DNA of 64,000 nucleotides from Siphonodentalium dalli. Lineage: Eukaryota > Mollusca > Scaphopoda > Gadilida > Siphonodentaliidae. A model generated the notes under the pieces. The model was not told where the DNA came from. It was given only the letters and a program-made list of their open reading frames with translations, and made no database searches. The position numbers and the translations under genes were made by a program. Below are positions 12,915-25,863 of this stretch, piece by piece; position 1 is the first letter of the stretch; each line of letters begins with the position of its first letter. The stretch lies in NCBI GenBank assembly GCA_032622095.1, contig CP136066.1:174963164-175027163 (forward strand), read 5' to 3'.

Positions 12915-15606
12915 TGCAGATCTTTCCAAAAACACTAGGAGACCTAGAAGTATATACCTATAATGGGTCACAGGACCCAATTCCAGTTAAATATACCAAT
13001 TTAACCATTAAAAAAACCAAATATTCCCCCCTGACCAGAGCCCAAAATGCCATTCAGGTGCCCAAATCATCTTTTCCCATTGCCTCTATATATTCTAAAG
13101 TGAAATGTGGAATCATTTTCAGAATGGGTATAATCTGAGAGATGGCTGACTCAGAAATATGTTTTCATAGGCACGGGTGCTGTATGGTTTTATCATGGGT
13201 GCTGTGGGTGTTGGGCTGTTTCCATACCCTTAAAACCCACCGAGGAGCCCAAACTTTGTGCAAACTATTTGCATAGATGCATACCTATCCACAAACAACA
13301 AAAGTGCTGGAAGTAGATACATATAATGGGTCATATGGCCCAATTCAAGTTAAATATACCAATTTAACTTGAATTGTCATGGGTGCTGGGCTGTCTCCAT
13401 ACCCTTAAAACCCACTAAGGAGCCCAAACTTTTGCATATCTTCTTATAATGATGCAGATCTTTCCAAAAACACTAGGAGACCTAGAAGTATATACCTATA
13501 ATGGGTCACAGGACCCAATTCCAGTTAAATATACCAATTTAACCATTAAAAAAAACAAATATTCCCCCCTGACCAGAGCCCAAAATGCCATTCAGGTGCC
13601 CAAATCATCTTTTCCCATTGCCTCTATATATTCTAAAGTGAAATGTGGAATCATTTTCAGAATGGGTATAGTCTGAGAGATTGCTGACTCAGAAATATGT
13701 TTTCATAGGCACGGGTGCTGTATGGTTTTATCGTGGGTGCTGTGGGTGTTGGGCTGTTTCCATACCCTTAAAACCCACCGAGGAGCCCAAACTTTGTGCA
13801 AACTATTTGCATAGATGCATACCTATCCATAAACAACAAAAGTGCTGGAAGTAGATACATATAATGGGTCATATGGCCCAATTCAAGTTAAATATACCAA
13901 TTTAACTTGAATTGTCATGGGTGCTGGGCTGTCTCCATACCCTTAAAACCCACTAAGGAGCCCAAACTTTTGCATATCTTCTTATAATTATGCAGATCTT
14001 TCCAAAAACACTAGGAGACCTAGAAGTATATACCTATAATGGGTCACAGGACCCAATTCCAGTTAAATATACCAATTTAATCATTAAAAAAAAAAAAAAT
14101 ATTCCCCCCTGACCAGAGCCCAAAATGCCATTCAGGTGCCCAAATCATTTTTTCCCATTGCCTCTATATATTCTAAAGTGAAATGTGGAATCATTTTCAG
14201 AATGGGTATAGTCTGAGAGATGGCTGACTCAGAAATATGTTTTCACAGGCACGGGTGCTGTATGGTTTTATCATGGGTGCTGTGGGTGTTGGGCTGTTTC
14301 CATACCCTTAAAACCCACCGAGGAGCCCAAACTTTGTGCAAACTATTTGCATAGATGCATACCTATCCATAAACAACAAAAGTGCTGGAAGTAGATACAT
14401 ATAATGGGTCATATGGCCCAATTCAAGTTAAATATACCAATTTAACTTGAATTGTCATGGGTGCTGGGCTGTCTCCATACCCTTAAAACCCACTAAGGAA
14501 CCCAAACTTTTGCATATCTTCTTATAATGATGCAGATCTTTCCAAAAACACTAGGAGACCTAGAAGTATATACCTATAATGGGTCACAGGACCCAATTCC
14601 AGTTAAATATACCAATTTAACCATTAAAAAAAACAAATATTCCCCCCTGACCAGAGCCCAAAATGCCATTCAGGTGCCCAAATAATATTTTCCCATTGCC
14701 TCTATATATTCTAAAGTGAAATGTGGAATCATTTTCAGAATGGGTATAGTCTGAGAGATGGCTGACTCAGAAATATGTTTTCATAGGCACGGGTGCTGTA
14801 TGGTTTTATCATGGGTGCTGTGGGTGTTGGGCTGTTTCCATACCCTTAAAACCCACCGAGGAGCCCAAACTTTGTGCAAACTATTTGCATAGATGCATAC
14901 CTATCCACAAACAACAAAAGTGCTGGAAGTAGATACATATAATGGGTCATATGGCCCAATTCAAGTTAAATATACCAATTTAACTTGAATTGTCATGGGT
15001 GCTGGGCTGTCTCCATACCCTTAAAACCCACTAAGGAACCCAAACTTTTGCATATCTTCTTATAATGATGCAGATCTTTCCAAAAACACTAGGAGACCTA
15101 GAAGTATATACCTATAATGGGTCACAGGACCCAATTCCAGTTAAATATACCAATTTAACCATTAAAAAAACCAAATATTCCCCCCTGACCAGAGCCCAAA
15201 ATGCCATTCAGGTGCCCAAATAATATTTTCCCATTGCCTCTATATATTCTAAAGTGAAATGTGGAATCATTTTCAGAATGGGTATAGTCTGAGAGATGGC
15301 TGACTCAGAAATATGTTTTCATAGGCACGGGTGCTGTATGGTTTTATCATGGGTGCTGTGGGTGTTGGGCTGTTTCCATACCCTTAAAACCCACCGAGGA
15401 GCCCAAACTTTGTGCAAACTATTTGCATAGATGCATACCTATCCACAAACAACAAAAGTGCTGGAAGTAGATACATATAATGGGTCATATGGCCCAATTC
15501 AAGTTAAATATACCAATTTAACTTGAATTGTCATGGGTGCTGGGCTGTCTCCATACCCTTAAAACACACTAAGGAGCCCAAACTTTGGCATATCTTCTTA
15601 TAATGA
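12915..15606. repeat. Five-monomer satellite block, copy B
   Basis: Second copy of the block at 5,919-8,610, with the same order of diagnostic variants including the 13-A run (near 14,086). The monomers immediately left and right of the two blocks differ, so the duplication is bounded. Confidence 0.85.
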
Positions 15607-18600
15607 TGCAGATCTTTCCAAAAACACTAGGAGACCTAGAAGTATATACCTATAATGGGTCACAGGACCCAATTCCAGTTAAATATACCAATTTAACCAT
15701 TAAAAAAACCAAATATTCCCCCCTGACCAGAGCCCAAAATGCCATTCAGGTGCCCAAATAATATTTTCCCATTGCCTCTATATATTCTAAAGTGAAATGT
15801 GGAATCATTTTCAGAATGGGTATAGTCTGAGAGATGGCTGACTCAGAAATATGTTTTCATAGGCACGGGTGCTGTATGGTTTTATCATGGGTGCTGTGGG
15901 TGTTGGGCTGTTTCCATACCCTTAAAACCCACCGAGGAGCCCAAACTTTGTGCAAACTATTTGCATAGATGCATACCTATCCACAAACAACAAAAGTGCT
16001 GGAAGTAGATACATATAATGGGTCATATGGCCCAATTCAAGTTAAATATACCAATTTAACTTGAATTGTCATGGGTGCTGGGCTGTCTCCATACCCTTAA
16101 AACACACTAAGGAGCCCAAACTTTGGCATATCTTCTTATAATGATGCAGATCTTTCCAAAAACACTAGGAGACCTAGAAGTATATACCTATAATGGGTCA
16201 CAGGACCCAATTCCAGTTAAATATACCAATTTAACCATTAAAAAACCCAAATATTCCCCCCTGACCAGAGCCCAAAATGCCATTCAGGTGCCCAAATCAT
16301 TTTTTCCCATTGCCTCTATATATTCTAAAGTGAAATGTGGAATCATTTTCAGAATGGGTATAGTCTGAGAGATGGCTGACTCAGAAATATGTTTTCACAG
16401 GCACGGGTGCTGTATGGTTTTATCATGGGTGCTGTGGGTGTTGGGCTGTTTCCATACCCTTAAAACCCACCGAGGAGCCCAAACTTTGTGCAAACTATTT
16501 GCATAGATGCATACCTATCCACAAACAACAAAAGTGCTGGAAGTAGATACATATAATGGGTCATATGGCCCAATTCAAGTTAAATATACCAATTTAACTT
16601 GAATTGTCATGGGTGCTGGGCTGTCTCCATACCCTTAAAACCCACTAAGGAACCCAAACTTTTGCATATCTTCTTATAATGATGCAGATCTTTCCAAAAA
16701 CACTAGGAGACCTAGAAGTATATACCTATAATGGGTCACAGGACCCAATTCCAGTTAAATATACCAATTTAACCATTAAAAAAACCAAATATTCCCCCCT
16801 GACCAGAGCCCAAAATGCCATTCAGGTGCCCAAATAATATTTTCCCATTGCCTCTATATATTCTAAAGTGAAATGTGGAATCATTTTCAGAATGGGTATA
16901 GTCTGAGAGATGGCTGACTCAGAAATATGTTTTCATAGGCACGGGTGCTGTATGGTTTTATCATGGGTGCTGTGGGTGTTGGGCTGTTTCCATACCCTTA
17001 AAACCCACCGAGGAGCCCAAACTTTGTGCAAACTATTTGCATAGATGCATACCTATCCACAAACAACAAAAGTGCTGGAAGTAGATACATATAATGGGTC
17101 ATATGGCCCAATTCAAGTTAAATATACCAATTTAACTTGAATTGTCATGGGTGCTGGGCTGTCTCCATACCCTTAAAACACACTAAGGAGCCCAAACTTT
17201 GGCATATCTTCTTATAATGATGCAGATCTTTCCAAAAACACTAGGAGACCTAGAAGTATATACCTATAATGGGTCACAGGACCCAATTCCAGTTAAATAT
17301 ACCAATTTAACCATTAAAAAACCCAAATATTCCCCCCTGACCAGAGCCCAAAATGCCATTCAGGTGCCCAAATCATTTTTTCCCATTGCCTCTATATATT
17401 CTAAAGTGAAATGTGGAATCATTTTCAGAATGGGTATAGTCTGAGAGATGGCTGACTCAGAAATATGTTTTCACAGGCACGGGTGCTGTATGGTTTTATC
17501 ATGGGTGCTGTGGGTGTTGGGCTGTTTCCATACCCTTAAAACCCACCGAGGAGCCCAAACTTTGTGCAAACTATTTGCATAGATGCATACCTATCCACAA
17601 ACAACAAAAGTGCTGGAAGTAGATACATATAATGGGTCATATGGCCCAATTCAAGTTAAATATACCAATTTAACTTGAATTGTCATGGGTGCTGGGCTGT
17701 CTCCATACCCTTAAAACCCACTAAGGAACCCAAACTTTTGCATATCTTCTTATAATGATGCAGATCTTTCCAAAAACACTAGGAGACCTAGAAGTATATA
17801 CCTATAATGGGTCACAGGACCCAATTCCAGTTAAATATACCAATTTAACCATTAAAAAAACCAAATATTCCCCCCTGACCAGAGCCCAAAATGCCATTCA
17901 GGTGCCCAAATAATCTTTTCCCATTGCCTCTATATATTCTAAAGTGAAATGTGGAATCATTTTCAGAATGGGTATAGTCTGAGAGATGGCTGACTCAGAA
18001 ATATGTTTTCATAGGCACGGGTGCTGTATGGTTTTATCATGGGTGCTGTGGGTGTTGGGCTGTTTCCATACCCTTAAAACCCACCGAGGAGCCCAAACTT
18101 TGTGCAAACTATTTGCATAGATGCATACCTATCCACAAACAACAAAAGTGCTGGAAGTAGTTACATATAATGGGTCATATGGCCCAATTCAAGTTAAATA
18201 TACCAATTTAACTTGAATTGTCATGGGTGCTGGGCTGTCTCCATACCCTTAAAACACACTAAGGAGCCCAAACTTTGGCATATCTTCTTATAATGATGCA
18301 GATCTTTCCAAAAACACTAGGAGACCTAGAAGTATATACCTATAATGGGTCACAGGACCCAATTCCAGTTAAATATACCAATTTAACCATTAAAAAAACC
18401 AAATATTCCCCCCTGACCAGAGCCCAAAATGCCATTCAGGTGCCCAAATCATCTTTTCCCATTGCCTCTATATATTCTAAAGTGAAATGTGGAATCATTT
18501 TCAGAATGGGTATAATCTGAGAGATGGCTGACTCAGAAATATGTTTTCATAGGCACGGGTGCTGTATGGTTTTATCATGGGTGCTGTGGGTGTTGGGCTG

Positions 18601-21397
18601 TTTCCATACCCTTAAAACCCACCGAGGAGCCCAAACTTTGTGCAAACTATTTGCATAGATGCATACCTATCCACAAACAACAAAAGTGCTGGAAGTATAT
18701 ACATATAATGGGTCATATGGCCCAATTCAAGTTAAATATACCAATTTAACTTGAATTGTCATGGGTGCTGGGCTGTCTCCATACCCTTAAAACACACTAA
18801 GGAGCCCAAACTTTGGCATATCTTCTTATAATGATGCAGATCTTTCCAAAAACACTAGGAGACCTAGAAGTATATACCTATAATGGGTCACAGGACCCAA
18901 TTCCAGTTAAATATACCAATTTAACCATTAAAAAACCCAAATATTCCCCCCTGACCAGAGCCCAAAATGCCATTCAGGTGCCCAAATCATTTTTTCCCAT
19001 TGCCTCTATATATTCTAAAGTGAAATGTGGAATCATTTTCAGAATGGGTATAGTCTGAGAGATGGCTGACTCAGAAATATGTTTTCACAGGCACGGGTGC
19101 TGTATGGTTTTATCATGGGTGCTGTGGGTGTTGGGCTGTTTCCATACCCTTAAAACCCACTGAGGAGCCCAAACTTTGTGCAAACTATTTGCATAGATGC
19201 ATACCTATCCACAAACAACAAAAGTGCTGGAAGTAGATACATATAATGGGTCATATGGCCCAATTCAAGTTAAATATACCAATTTAACTTGAATTGTCAT
19301 GGGTGCTGGGCTGTCTCCATACCCTTAAAACCCACTAAGGAACCCAAACTTTTGCATATCTTCTTATAATGATGCAGATCTTTCCAAAAACACTAGGAGA
19401 CCTAGAAGTATATACCTATAATGGGTCACAGGACCCAATTCCAGTTAAATATACCAATTTAACCATTAAAAAAACCAAATATTCCCCCCTGACCAGAGCC
19501 CAAAATGCCATTCAGGTGCCCAAATAATCTTTTCCCATTGCCTCTATATATTCTAAAGTGAAATGTGGAATCATTTTCAGAATGGGTATAGTCTGAGAGA
19601 TGGCTGACTCAGAAATATGTTTTCATAGGCACGGGTGCTGTATGGTTTTATCATGGGTGCTGTGGGTGTTGGGCTGTTTCCATACCCTTAAAACCCACCG
19701 AGGAGCCCAAACTTTGTGCAAACTATTTGCATAGATGCATACATATCCACAAACAACAAAAGTGCTGGAAGTAGATACATATAATGGGTCATATGGCCCA
19801 ATTCAAGTTAAATATACCAATTTAACTTGAATTGTCATGGGTGCTGGGCTGTCTCCATACCCTTAAAACACACTAAGGAGCCCAAACTTTGGCATATCTT
19901 CTTATAATGATGCAGATCTTTCCAAAAACACTAGGAGACCTAGAAGTATATACCTATAATGGGTCACAGGACCCAATTCCAGTTAAATATACCAATTTAA
20001 CCATTAAAAAAACCAAATATTCCCCCCTGACCAGAGCCCAAAATGCCATTCAGGTGCCCAAATCATCTTTTCCCATTGCCTCTATATATTCTAAAGTGAA
20101 ATGTGGAATCATTTTCAGAATGGGTATAATCTGAGAGATGGCTGACTCAGAAATATGTTTTCATAGGCACGGGTGCTGTATGGTTTTATCATGGGTGCTG
20201 TGGGTGTTGGGCTGTTTCCATACCCTTAAAACCCACCGAGGAGCCCAAACTTTGTGCAAACTATTTGCATAGATGCATACCTATCCACAAACAACAAAAG
20301 TGCTGGAAGTAGATACATATAATGGGTCATATGGCCCAATTCAAGTTAAATATACCAATTTAACTTGAATTGTCATGGGTGCTGGGCTGTCTCCATACCC
20401 TTAAAACCCACTAAGGAGCCCAAACTTTTGCATATCTTCTTATAATGATGCAGATCTTTCCAAAAACACTAGGAGACCTAGAAGTATATACCTATAATGG
20501 GTCACAGGACCCAATTCCAGTTAAATATACCAATTTAACCATTAAAAAAAACAAATATTCCCCCCTGACCAGAGCGCAAAATGCCATTCAGGTGCCCAAA
20601 TCATCTTTTCCCATTGCCTCTATATATTCTAAAGTGAAATGTGGAATTATTTTCAGAATGGGTATAGTCTGAGAGATGGCTGACTCAGAAATAAGTTTTC
20701 ATAGGCATGGGTGCTGTATGGTTTTATCATGGGTGCTGTGGGTGTTGGGCTGTTTCCATACCCTTAAAACCCACCGAAGAGCCCAAACTTTGTGCAAACT
20801 ATTTGCATAGATGCATACCTATCCACAAACAACAAAAGTGCTGGAAGTAGATACATATAATGGGTCATATGGCCCAATTCAAGTTAAATATACCAATTTA
20901 ACTTGAATTGTCATGGGTGCTGTGGGTGTTGGGCTGTCTCCATACCCTTAAAACCCACTAAGGAGCCCAAACTTTTAGCATATCTTCTTATAATGATGCA
21001 GATCTTTCCAAAAACACTAGGAGACCTAGAAGTATATACATATAATGGGTCACAGGACCCAATTCCAGTTAAATATACCAATTTAACCATTAAAAAACCC
21101 AAATATTCCCCCCTGACCAGAGCCCAAAATGCCATTCAGGTGCCCAAATCATTTTTTCCCATTGCCTCTATATATTCTAAAGTGAAATGTGGAATCATTT
21201 TCAGAATGGGTATAGTCTGAGAGATGGCTGACTCAGAAATATGTTTTCATAGGCACGGGTGCTGTATGGTTTTATCATGGGTGCTGTGGGTGTTGGGCTG
21301 TCTCCATACCCTTAAAACCCACCGAGGAGCCCAAACTTTGTGCAAACTATTTGCATAGATGCATACCTATCCACAAACAACAAAAGTGCTGGAAGTA

Positions 21398-21600
21398 GAT
21401 ACCTAACAGTGATGGAATAGGTTATGTACAGTGCCCAAATTGGAGTTAAATGAATGATACTAATTTTAATATTTAAAAAAAAACATATAGTTGCCTTAGG
21501 CTACCCTGAGCCCAAAATCGGTTCTAATAAGTTATATGTGCCCAAGTCATAATTATAGATCCCAAGTGAACCAGTTTTCAACATATGTAATATATGACAC
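21398..21600. repeat. Decayed satellite monomer at the array edge
   Basis: After the last good monomer stops near 21,405, diverged monomer words continue in the right order: GTTAAATGAATGATACTAATTT for the AT block, a run of A, CCCTGAGCCCAAAATC for CCAGAGCCCAAAATGCC, then GTGCCCAAGTCAT and CCAAGTGAA. The last two good monomers also hold private substitutions and small insertions. This is a typical array margin escaping homogenisation. Confidence 0.75.
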
Positions 21601-22023
21601 AAAACCCCCCTGCCAACTGTGACTATAAACATGGCCTAAACGAATATATATATATCTGGTAATTGTTTGTATTATTTTGATTGCAACTGTACTACTGATA
21701 GCTAGTATAGGCGTTATCATTGCATTCGTAGTAAAATATCATATCAGATCTCGTATTGCGCATGTGCTAGCGGATGTTTTCATTGTGTGTTTATATTATT
21801 TGTTGTGGGTGGGTGGTTGGTCTCCCGTCTGGAGCATTCCCTATTAGGAATTTTATATTGCACAGGATAAATAAATCAATGGATGGATGTATGAATGAGT
21901 GGACAGCTCAATGTACAGCTAGACGGATCAAATTACAGGATCAAACAAACGGACGGAAGACCGCATGGGCGGCCAACCAACCATGCAGACATACGGATAA
22001 TGTTGAAGTTATGGGTACTACTA
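21601..22023. other. No gene seen; simple-sequence flank of the satellite
   Basis: Contains a short TA run near 21,640 and imperfect ATGGATGGATGTATGAATGAGTGGA-type tetranucleotide repeats near 21,880. Short open frames lack a recognisable motif or splice signals. Confidence 0.5.
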
Positions 22024-22327
22024 ATTCTATTACCCACTCTCAAAAATATGGTCAATTGTCTTTCTTCAATGAACATATGAGAATGGTCTGTAATCCGAAT
22101 TAAACGACGAAAAAGGGGTTCCCATATTTGGCGCCAATTTTGTGGGTAAAATATAGGTCACACAGGTTGACATGCACCTGGCATGTATTCAGGACAGTCG
22201 AGATAGGTTTAAAACAAGTCAGCCTGTCAAGTGCATCAAAAATGCCTATTTGGCTTCAATTAACTGTCCCCCCCCCCCCAAATGTTCGACCAGTCTAATA
22301 CAAGTTATGGGTACTACTTCGGCCAAT
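22024..22327. repeat. Dispersed repeat of about 300 bp, copy 1
   Basis: Runs from AATTCTATTACCCACTCTC to CCAGTCTAATACAAGTTA. Shared landmarks with 23,253-23,555 include CATATTTGGCGCCAATTTTG, GTTGACATGCACCTGG, ATTCAGGACAGTCGAGATAGG and GTCAGCCTGTCAAGT. Same orientation as copy 2. No terminal inverted repeat was recognised, so the class is unknown. A weaker echo (GTGACAGTCGAGATAAA) is at about 33,150. Confidence 0.85.
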
Positions 22328-22356
22328 GTGTGAAAACTATGCAGGGGGGGGGGGGG
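22268..22356. other. C12 and G13 homopolymer runs
   Basis: Twelve C at 22,268-22,279 and thirteen G at 22,344-22,356 on the same strand, 64 bp apart. They can pair as a hairpin or form a quadruplex. They are also places where read and assembly errors concentrate. Confidence 0.8.
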
Positions 22357-23252
22357 TCGGAAAAAAAAATTAAGGCACGTATGCTGATTTTTTCCTTTCG
22401 ACCCTTGTTGGGACCCACCGACCCCCGTGTCCAAACAAATTTCCGTTTTCGGCAGTTTATCAGTTAGATTTACATTATTTCTCTTATTCTAATGTGTTTT
22501 AAGCCAAACTCATTGCAAAAACAATCAAAAAGACTTGCAGGAAATAAAATTTTGTGTTGGGGAAAATGTTTTTTGTTGGTCTCATCGACCACCCACCCAC
22601 CCGACATAAGTGTCCGGAAAAAGATCCACCCCCTTGATGTCAGTGTGAAATTAATTAGTATCTACTCCATATTTTAACCGGAACGCAGGATTCACTCCTC
22701 TTTGTTAACTGGTATTCGGGATACAGGGGGTAGGGGTGACACCATCATATGCTCATATATTAATATCAGTAAAGTAAAATTCATCTTGAGGTATAGCCGA
22801 CCAAATGAAATGATAATTTATTGTCAAATATTGGCACAATCTTGACAATGATATATAAGGCTACTAATGAATGGTCAAAATAAATAATAATAAATAAATA
22901 AATTGTCTGGTTTAAGCTATACCATCGATATGCAGCACAACCGTCTCAGGCCGAACTGCTAATAATGTAATTTCCATACAAGGCAGTATATTTACATAGT
23001 TAATGAAAGTACACATTGTTATATCTATGTGCGTAAGCTTGCAATACATCTATAAGTTGTTTAAACTAGGTAAAATGTAAGTGGTAGCTGTGTATACAAC
23101 CAGTTGATTATTTTCAATTACACTTCCTGTATATGGTAACCAAAACATATCGGCTGAACTCTCATTCAAACAAAAAACTCTCTAGAATCACCAAACGCTC
23201 TCTAATGTAAACGCTCTCTACTCGCGATTATGTTGCTATGTGATAACATATG
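22357..23252. other. No gene seen
   Basis: AT-rich sequence with an imperfect AAATAATAATAAATAAATAAAT run near 22,885. No splice-flanked reading frame, RNA gene or repeat with a partner elsewhere in the window was recognised. Confidence 0.45.
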
Positions 23253-23555
23253 ACAATTCTATGACCCACTCTCAAATATGGTCAATACGATACGTGTCAG
23301 TTGTCTTTCTTCAATACACATATGAGAATGCTCTTTAATCCGAATTAAATGACGAAAAAGGGGGTCCCATATTTGGCGCCAATTTTGTGGATCACACGGG
23401 TTGACATGCACCTGGAATGTATTCAGGACAGTCGAGATAGGTTGTAGAAAAGTCAGCCTGTCAAGTTTTCTTCAAAAATGCCTCTTTGGCTTCAATTAGC
23501 TGTTTCTCCCCATATTTTCGACCAGTCTAATACAAGTTACCTTCATCTTCGGTAT
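23253..23555. repeat. Dispersed repeat of about 300 bp, copy 2
   Basis: Direct copy of 22,024-22,327 with scattered substitutions and an extra ACGATACGTGTCA block near 23,287. The C12 run of copy 1 is TTTCTCCCC here, so that homopolymer expanded in copy 1. Confidence 0.85.
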
Positions 23556-24084
23556 TGCCACTATATATAAGAGTCTACGACTATTCATTGTTATTCTTGT
23601 TTCTGTGTTAGTAACTATTATATATAATTAGCCTGATAAACATTTCAAGACCCAATGAGTCAATGACCCACCGTTGTCGGAAATATGTCAAACACGTTAT
23701 TCTGTTTCCTGCCAGGGTGCATGGTGTCATGTGACATGTTCCCGGCCTGGAAATTATATTCCAACTCGCGCTGGGGCGGCTCGATTGAATATAAATTCGA
23801 GACCGGGAAAGACGCATTGAAGTAATAACAAACATTACAGTGTTTGGGTCTCAAACACAAAACAGCCAAATTACTCCCGTCGCCTCAATGAAAGCAATGC
23901 ATCTGTAGAGATTCAATAAGCAAAACAATTCCTCCATTCCATAAGTTATTGTAATTAAATTTCAGTTCAGCTTCACGCCATTCCATCATTATTAGCTTTA
24001 CGTTGTATCTACTATTGCTAATAAATGTATTATTCGTTACAGACCACATCGAGTATATCACAGATTGAAAGACAGAGAGACACA
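23556..24084. other. No gene seen
   Basis: Short open frames on the minus strand (23,608-23,869) show no domain or splice signals. Nothing else was recognised. Confidence 0.4.
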
Positions 24085-24515
24085 TGTGACCCCATATCTT
24101 GCTTTACTATGTCCGTATGCCCACCTGGCCATCTGTCCAGCCATAGACGCAACTTTGTCCGATCTTTCATTTTTCGGTAATTTGTTTTTGAAACTTGTCA
24201 CAGATATTACTGCCACGGGAACCTGTGCACCTGCCCAACTTGTTTGTGGAGTTATTCCCCTTTTTCAACTTAGAAATATTTCTCACAATGCATAATTTTG
24301 TCTGAGGTTTTATTCCTATACATTTGTCCATCAATTGTTTTAAAACTTGACACATATATTTAGTACCAAGGAAACATTTGCATCTGCGATTCTCATGTAT
24401 CTCCGTCCGAACCGTTTTGTGGAATTATTCCCCTTTTAAGACTTAGAAAATTCTGACCGAGCTTGTATTCCTACATTTTCCTGTAAATTATTTTAAAACT
24501 TGGCACACAGGCTGA
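24085..24515 (-). repeat. Bivalve-type dispersed tandem repeat, copy 1
   Basis: About two and a half degenerate units of roughly 180 bp. Each contains TTATTCCTAYA, TTTTAAAACTTGRCACA, GGAACCTGTGCAC or its variant, and GTGGARTTATTCCCCTTTT. It is the reverse-strand form of the family at 28,255-28,735. Open frames here follow the repeat and are not taken as genes. Confidence 0.75.
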
Positions 24516-25324
24516 TTGGGAAATCTTGTTTGCAGTTGTTCTCAACTGCCCATTGGGACAGCCCACTTCTTGTTTGGTTGATCATATTCAGTTTTTACAG
24601 GGAAATGGTGACGGTGGTGTTGGGGTCGCACCCCCAGCCACCCAACTTTGGCCATACTTTTTCAACAGTTGTTCAATTCATGCCTGACACAACAATATAT
24701 GGAAATTTCAGACAAAACATAGGTTTATTTTATTCTGAAAAACGATATTCAAACCAGTATTTAGTGTGAGAATCATTGTTTTTAGAGCTACACTGCTCAG
24801 ATAAACATTATATGATTTGTATTGAGCTATTGTTTCGATTCACTTTCTCACTATAATTTTAAAATGATTGGTCAAAAATTACAACTCCAGGTAGTACGGT
24901 ACGGAATGTTAACAACGTTGTGATTTTGAAGCACTAATGAACACTCTAATCCAAACTGCGATATAGCACTGCCACAAGGATGGTACTTTGCGGACCGATA
25001 CGTCTATTTTTACATATCGTCGGAACTATATTTAGTCACCTATTATCTTATTTTGACCGCCAAAAGTTTGCAATAATGGCAATTCTTTCGGTATTGATAA
25101 GAACAATATAGACTGATGCCAGACATAGACAATTTTATCCTAAAACATAAGAACTGAGAACGCGTAAGAAATCCTTACCAAATGTCCTTATAGCAGTGAT
25201 ATCTCAGCGAAGCGAGGCCTGGAGTTTGATTATAATCTACTTTATGTTTTTATGCCGATTTGTGTGAGATGGTTAAAGCGACTCAACAATAAACGAACTG
25301 AAAACAGGTCTGAGAATATGGTGC
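24516..25324. other. No gene seen
   Basis: An 89-codon frame at 24,500-24,769 begins inside the repeat and has no recognisable domain. A poly-pyrimidine stretch ending in TTTTTACAG near 24,600 could be an acceptor, but no consistent exon could be built. Upstream exons of the gene ending at 26,932 would be expected here or further left, and were not found. Confidence 0.35.
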
Positions 25325-25684
25325 CTGTCATTAGCAGAATGAGGTCTCCAGAGGGTGAATTTAGTGACGCTATCCCTCACAGCGGTTTAGCATAACTAAA
25401 TTCGCCCTCTGTGGGACCTCATTCAGCTTAGGCCTCATCTTCTCTGGAAAGTTTCTTTATAATCAAATTTCTATAGAAACTTCTTCACATAGATTCTATT
25501 TCTTTTTTAGTTAGTTTCTCTATAACCCCAAATTGGCAGAAGACACATTGCATAATCGAGGTTCCCAGTGGGTGTACATCACAATATTCAGCATTTTGGA
25601 ACTTCAATCTGAGTCTATGTTTCCCATACGCGGGATAGTGTCACTAAATTCACCCTCCAGGGATCTCATTCTGCAACTGACACT
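25325..25684. mobile_element. Short inverted-repeat (MITE-like) element
   Basis: GCAGAATGAGGTCTCC plus AGAGGGTGAATTTAGTGAC at the left returns inverted as TCACTAAATTCACCCTCC plus GGGATCTCATTCTGC at the right (to about 25,684). A third, inverted copy lies at 25,385-25,430 and makes a tight hairpin with the left arm. There is no coding capacity. The target-site duplication was not resolved. Confidence 0.7.
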
Positions 25685-25863
25685 AAACTCATTCTTGACT
25701 GAAAACTAACCAGTGTTCAAATTATAAATAGAAATTTGGTAAAGGTGTACTTTGTGCAACACGGTTCTCATAACAACACAGCATTTAAGTTGTTACAGAA
25801 TGTGAAGGTCATAAAGTGTTTGTGTGTCTTTCAGTAAAATTCTATATTGAATTTATTCTACAG

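Larger units (their letters stand above)
1..21410. repeat. Satellite array, 538-bp monomer, about 40 copies with higher-order structure
   Basis: The word TGCAGATCTTTCC recurs every 538 bp from base 1 to base 20,449, and once more at 20,997. Each monomer is an old dimer: GGGCTGTYTCCATACCC occurs twice per monomer, 175 bp apart (299 and 474), so a subunit of about 175 bp alternates with one of about 363 bp. Adjacent monomers also differ in linked variants (CACACTAAGGAGCCC versus CCCACTAAGGAACCC), giving a loose 1,076-bp dimer. A 75-81 codon frame is open in 23 of 40 monomers. It is closed by an in-frame TAA (CCCAAATAAT) in 15 and by an A-run in two, so I treat it as non-coding. The left end of the array lies outside the window. 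Confidence 0.97.

Noticed and set aside
517-21220. Repeated 75-105 codon plus-strand frames in the satellite as a tandem gene family
   Set aside because: 17 of 40 monomers carry an in-frame stop or shift, variants follow satellite types rather than codon positions, and there is no domain, splice or promoter signal.
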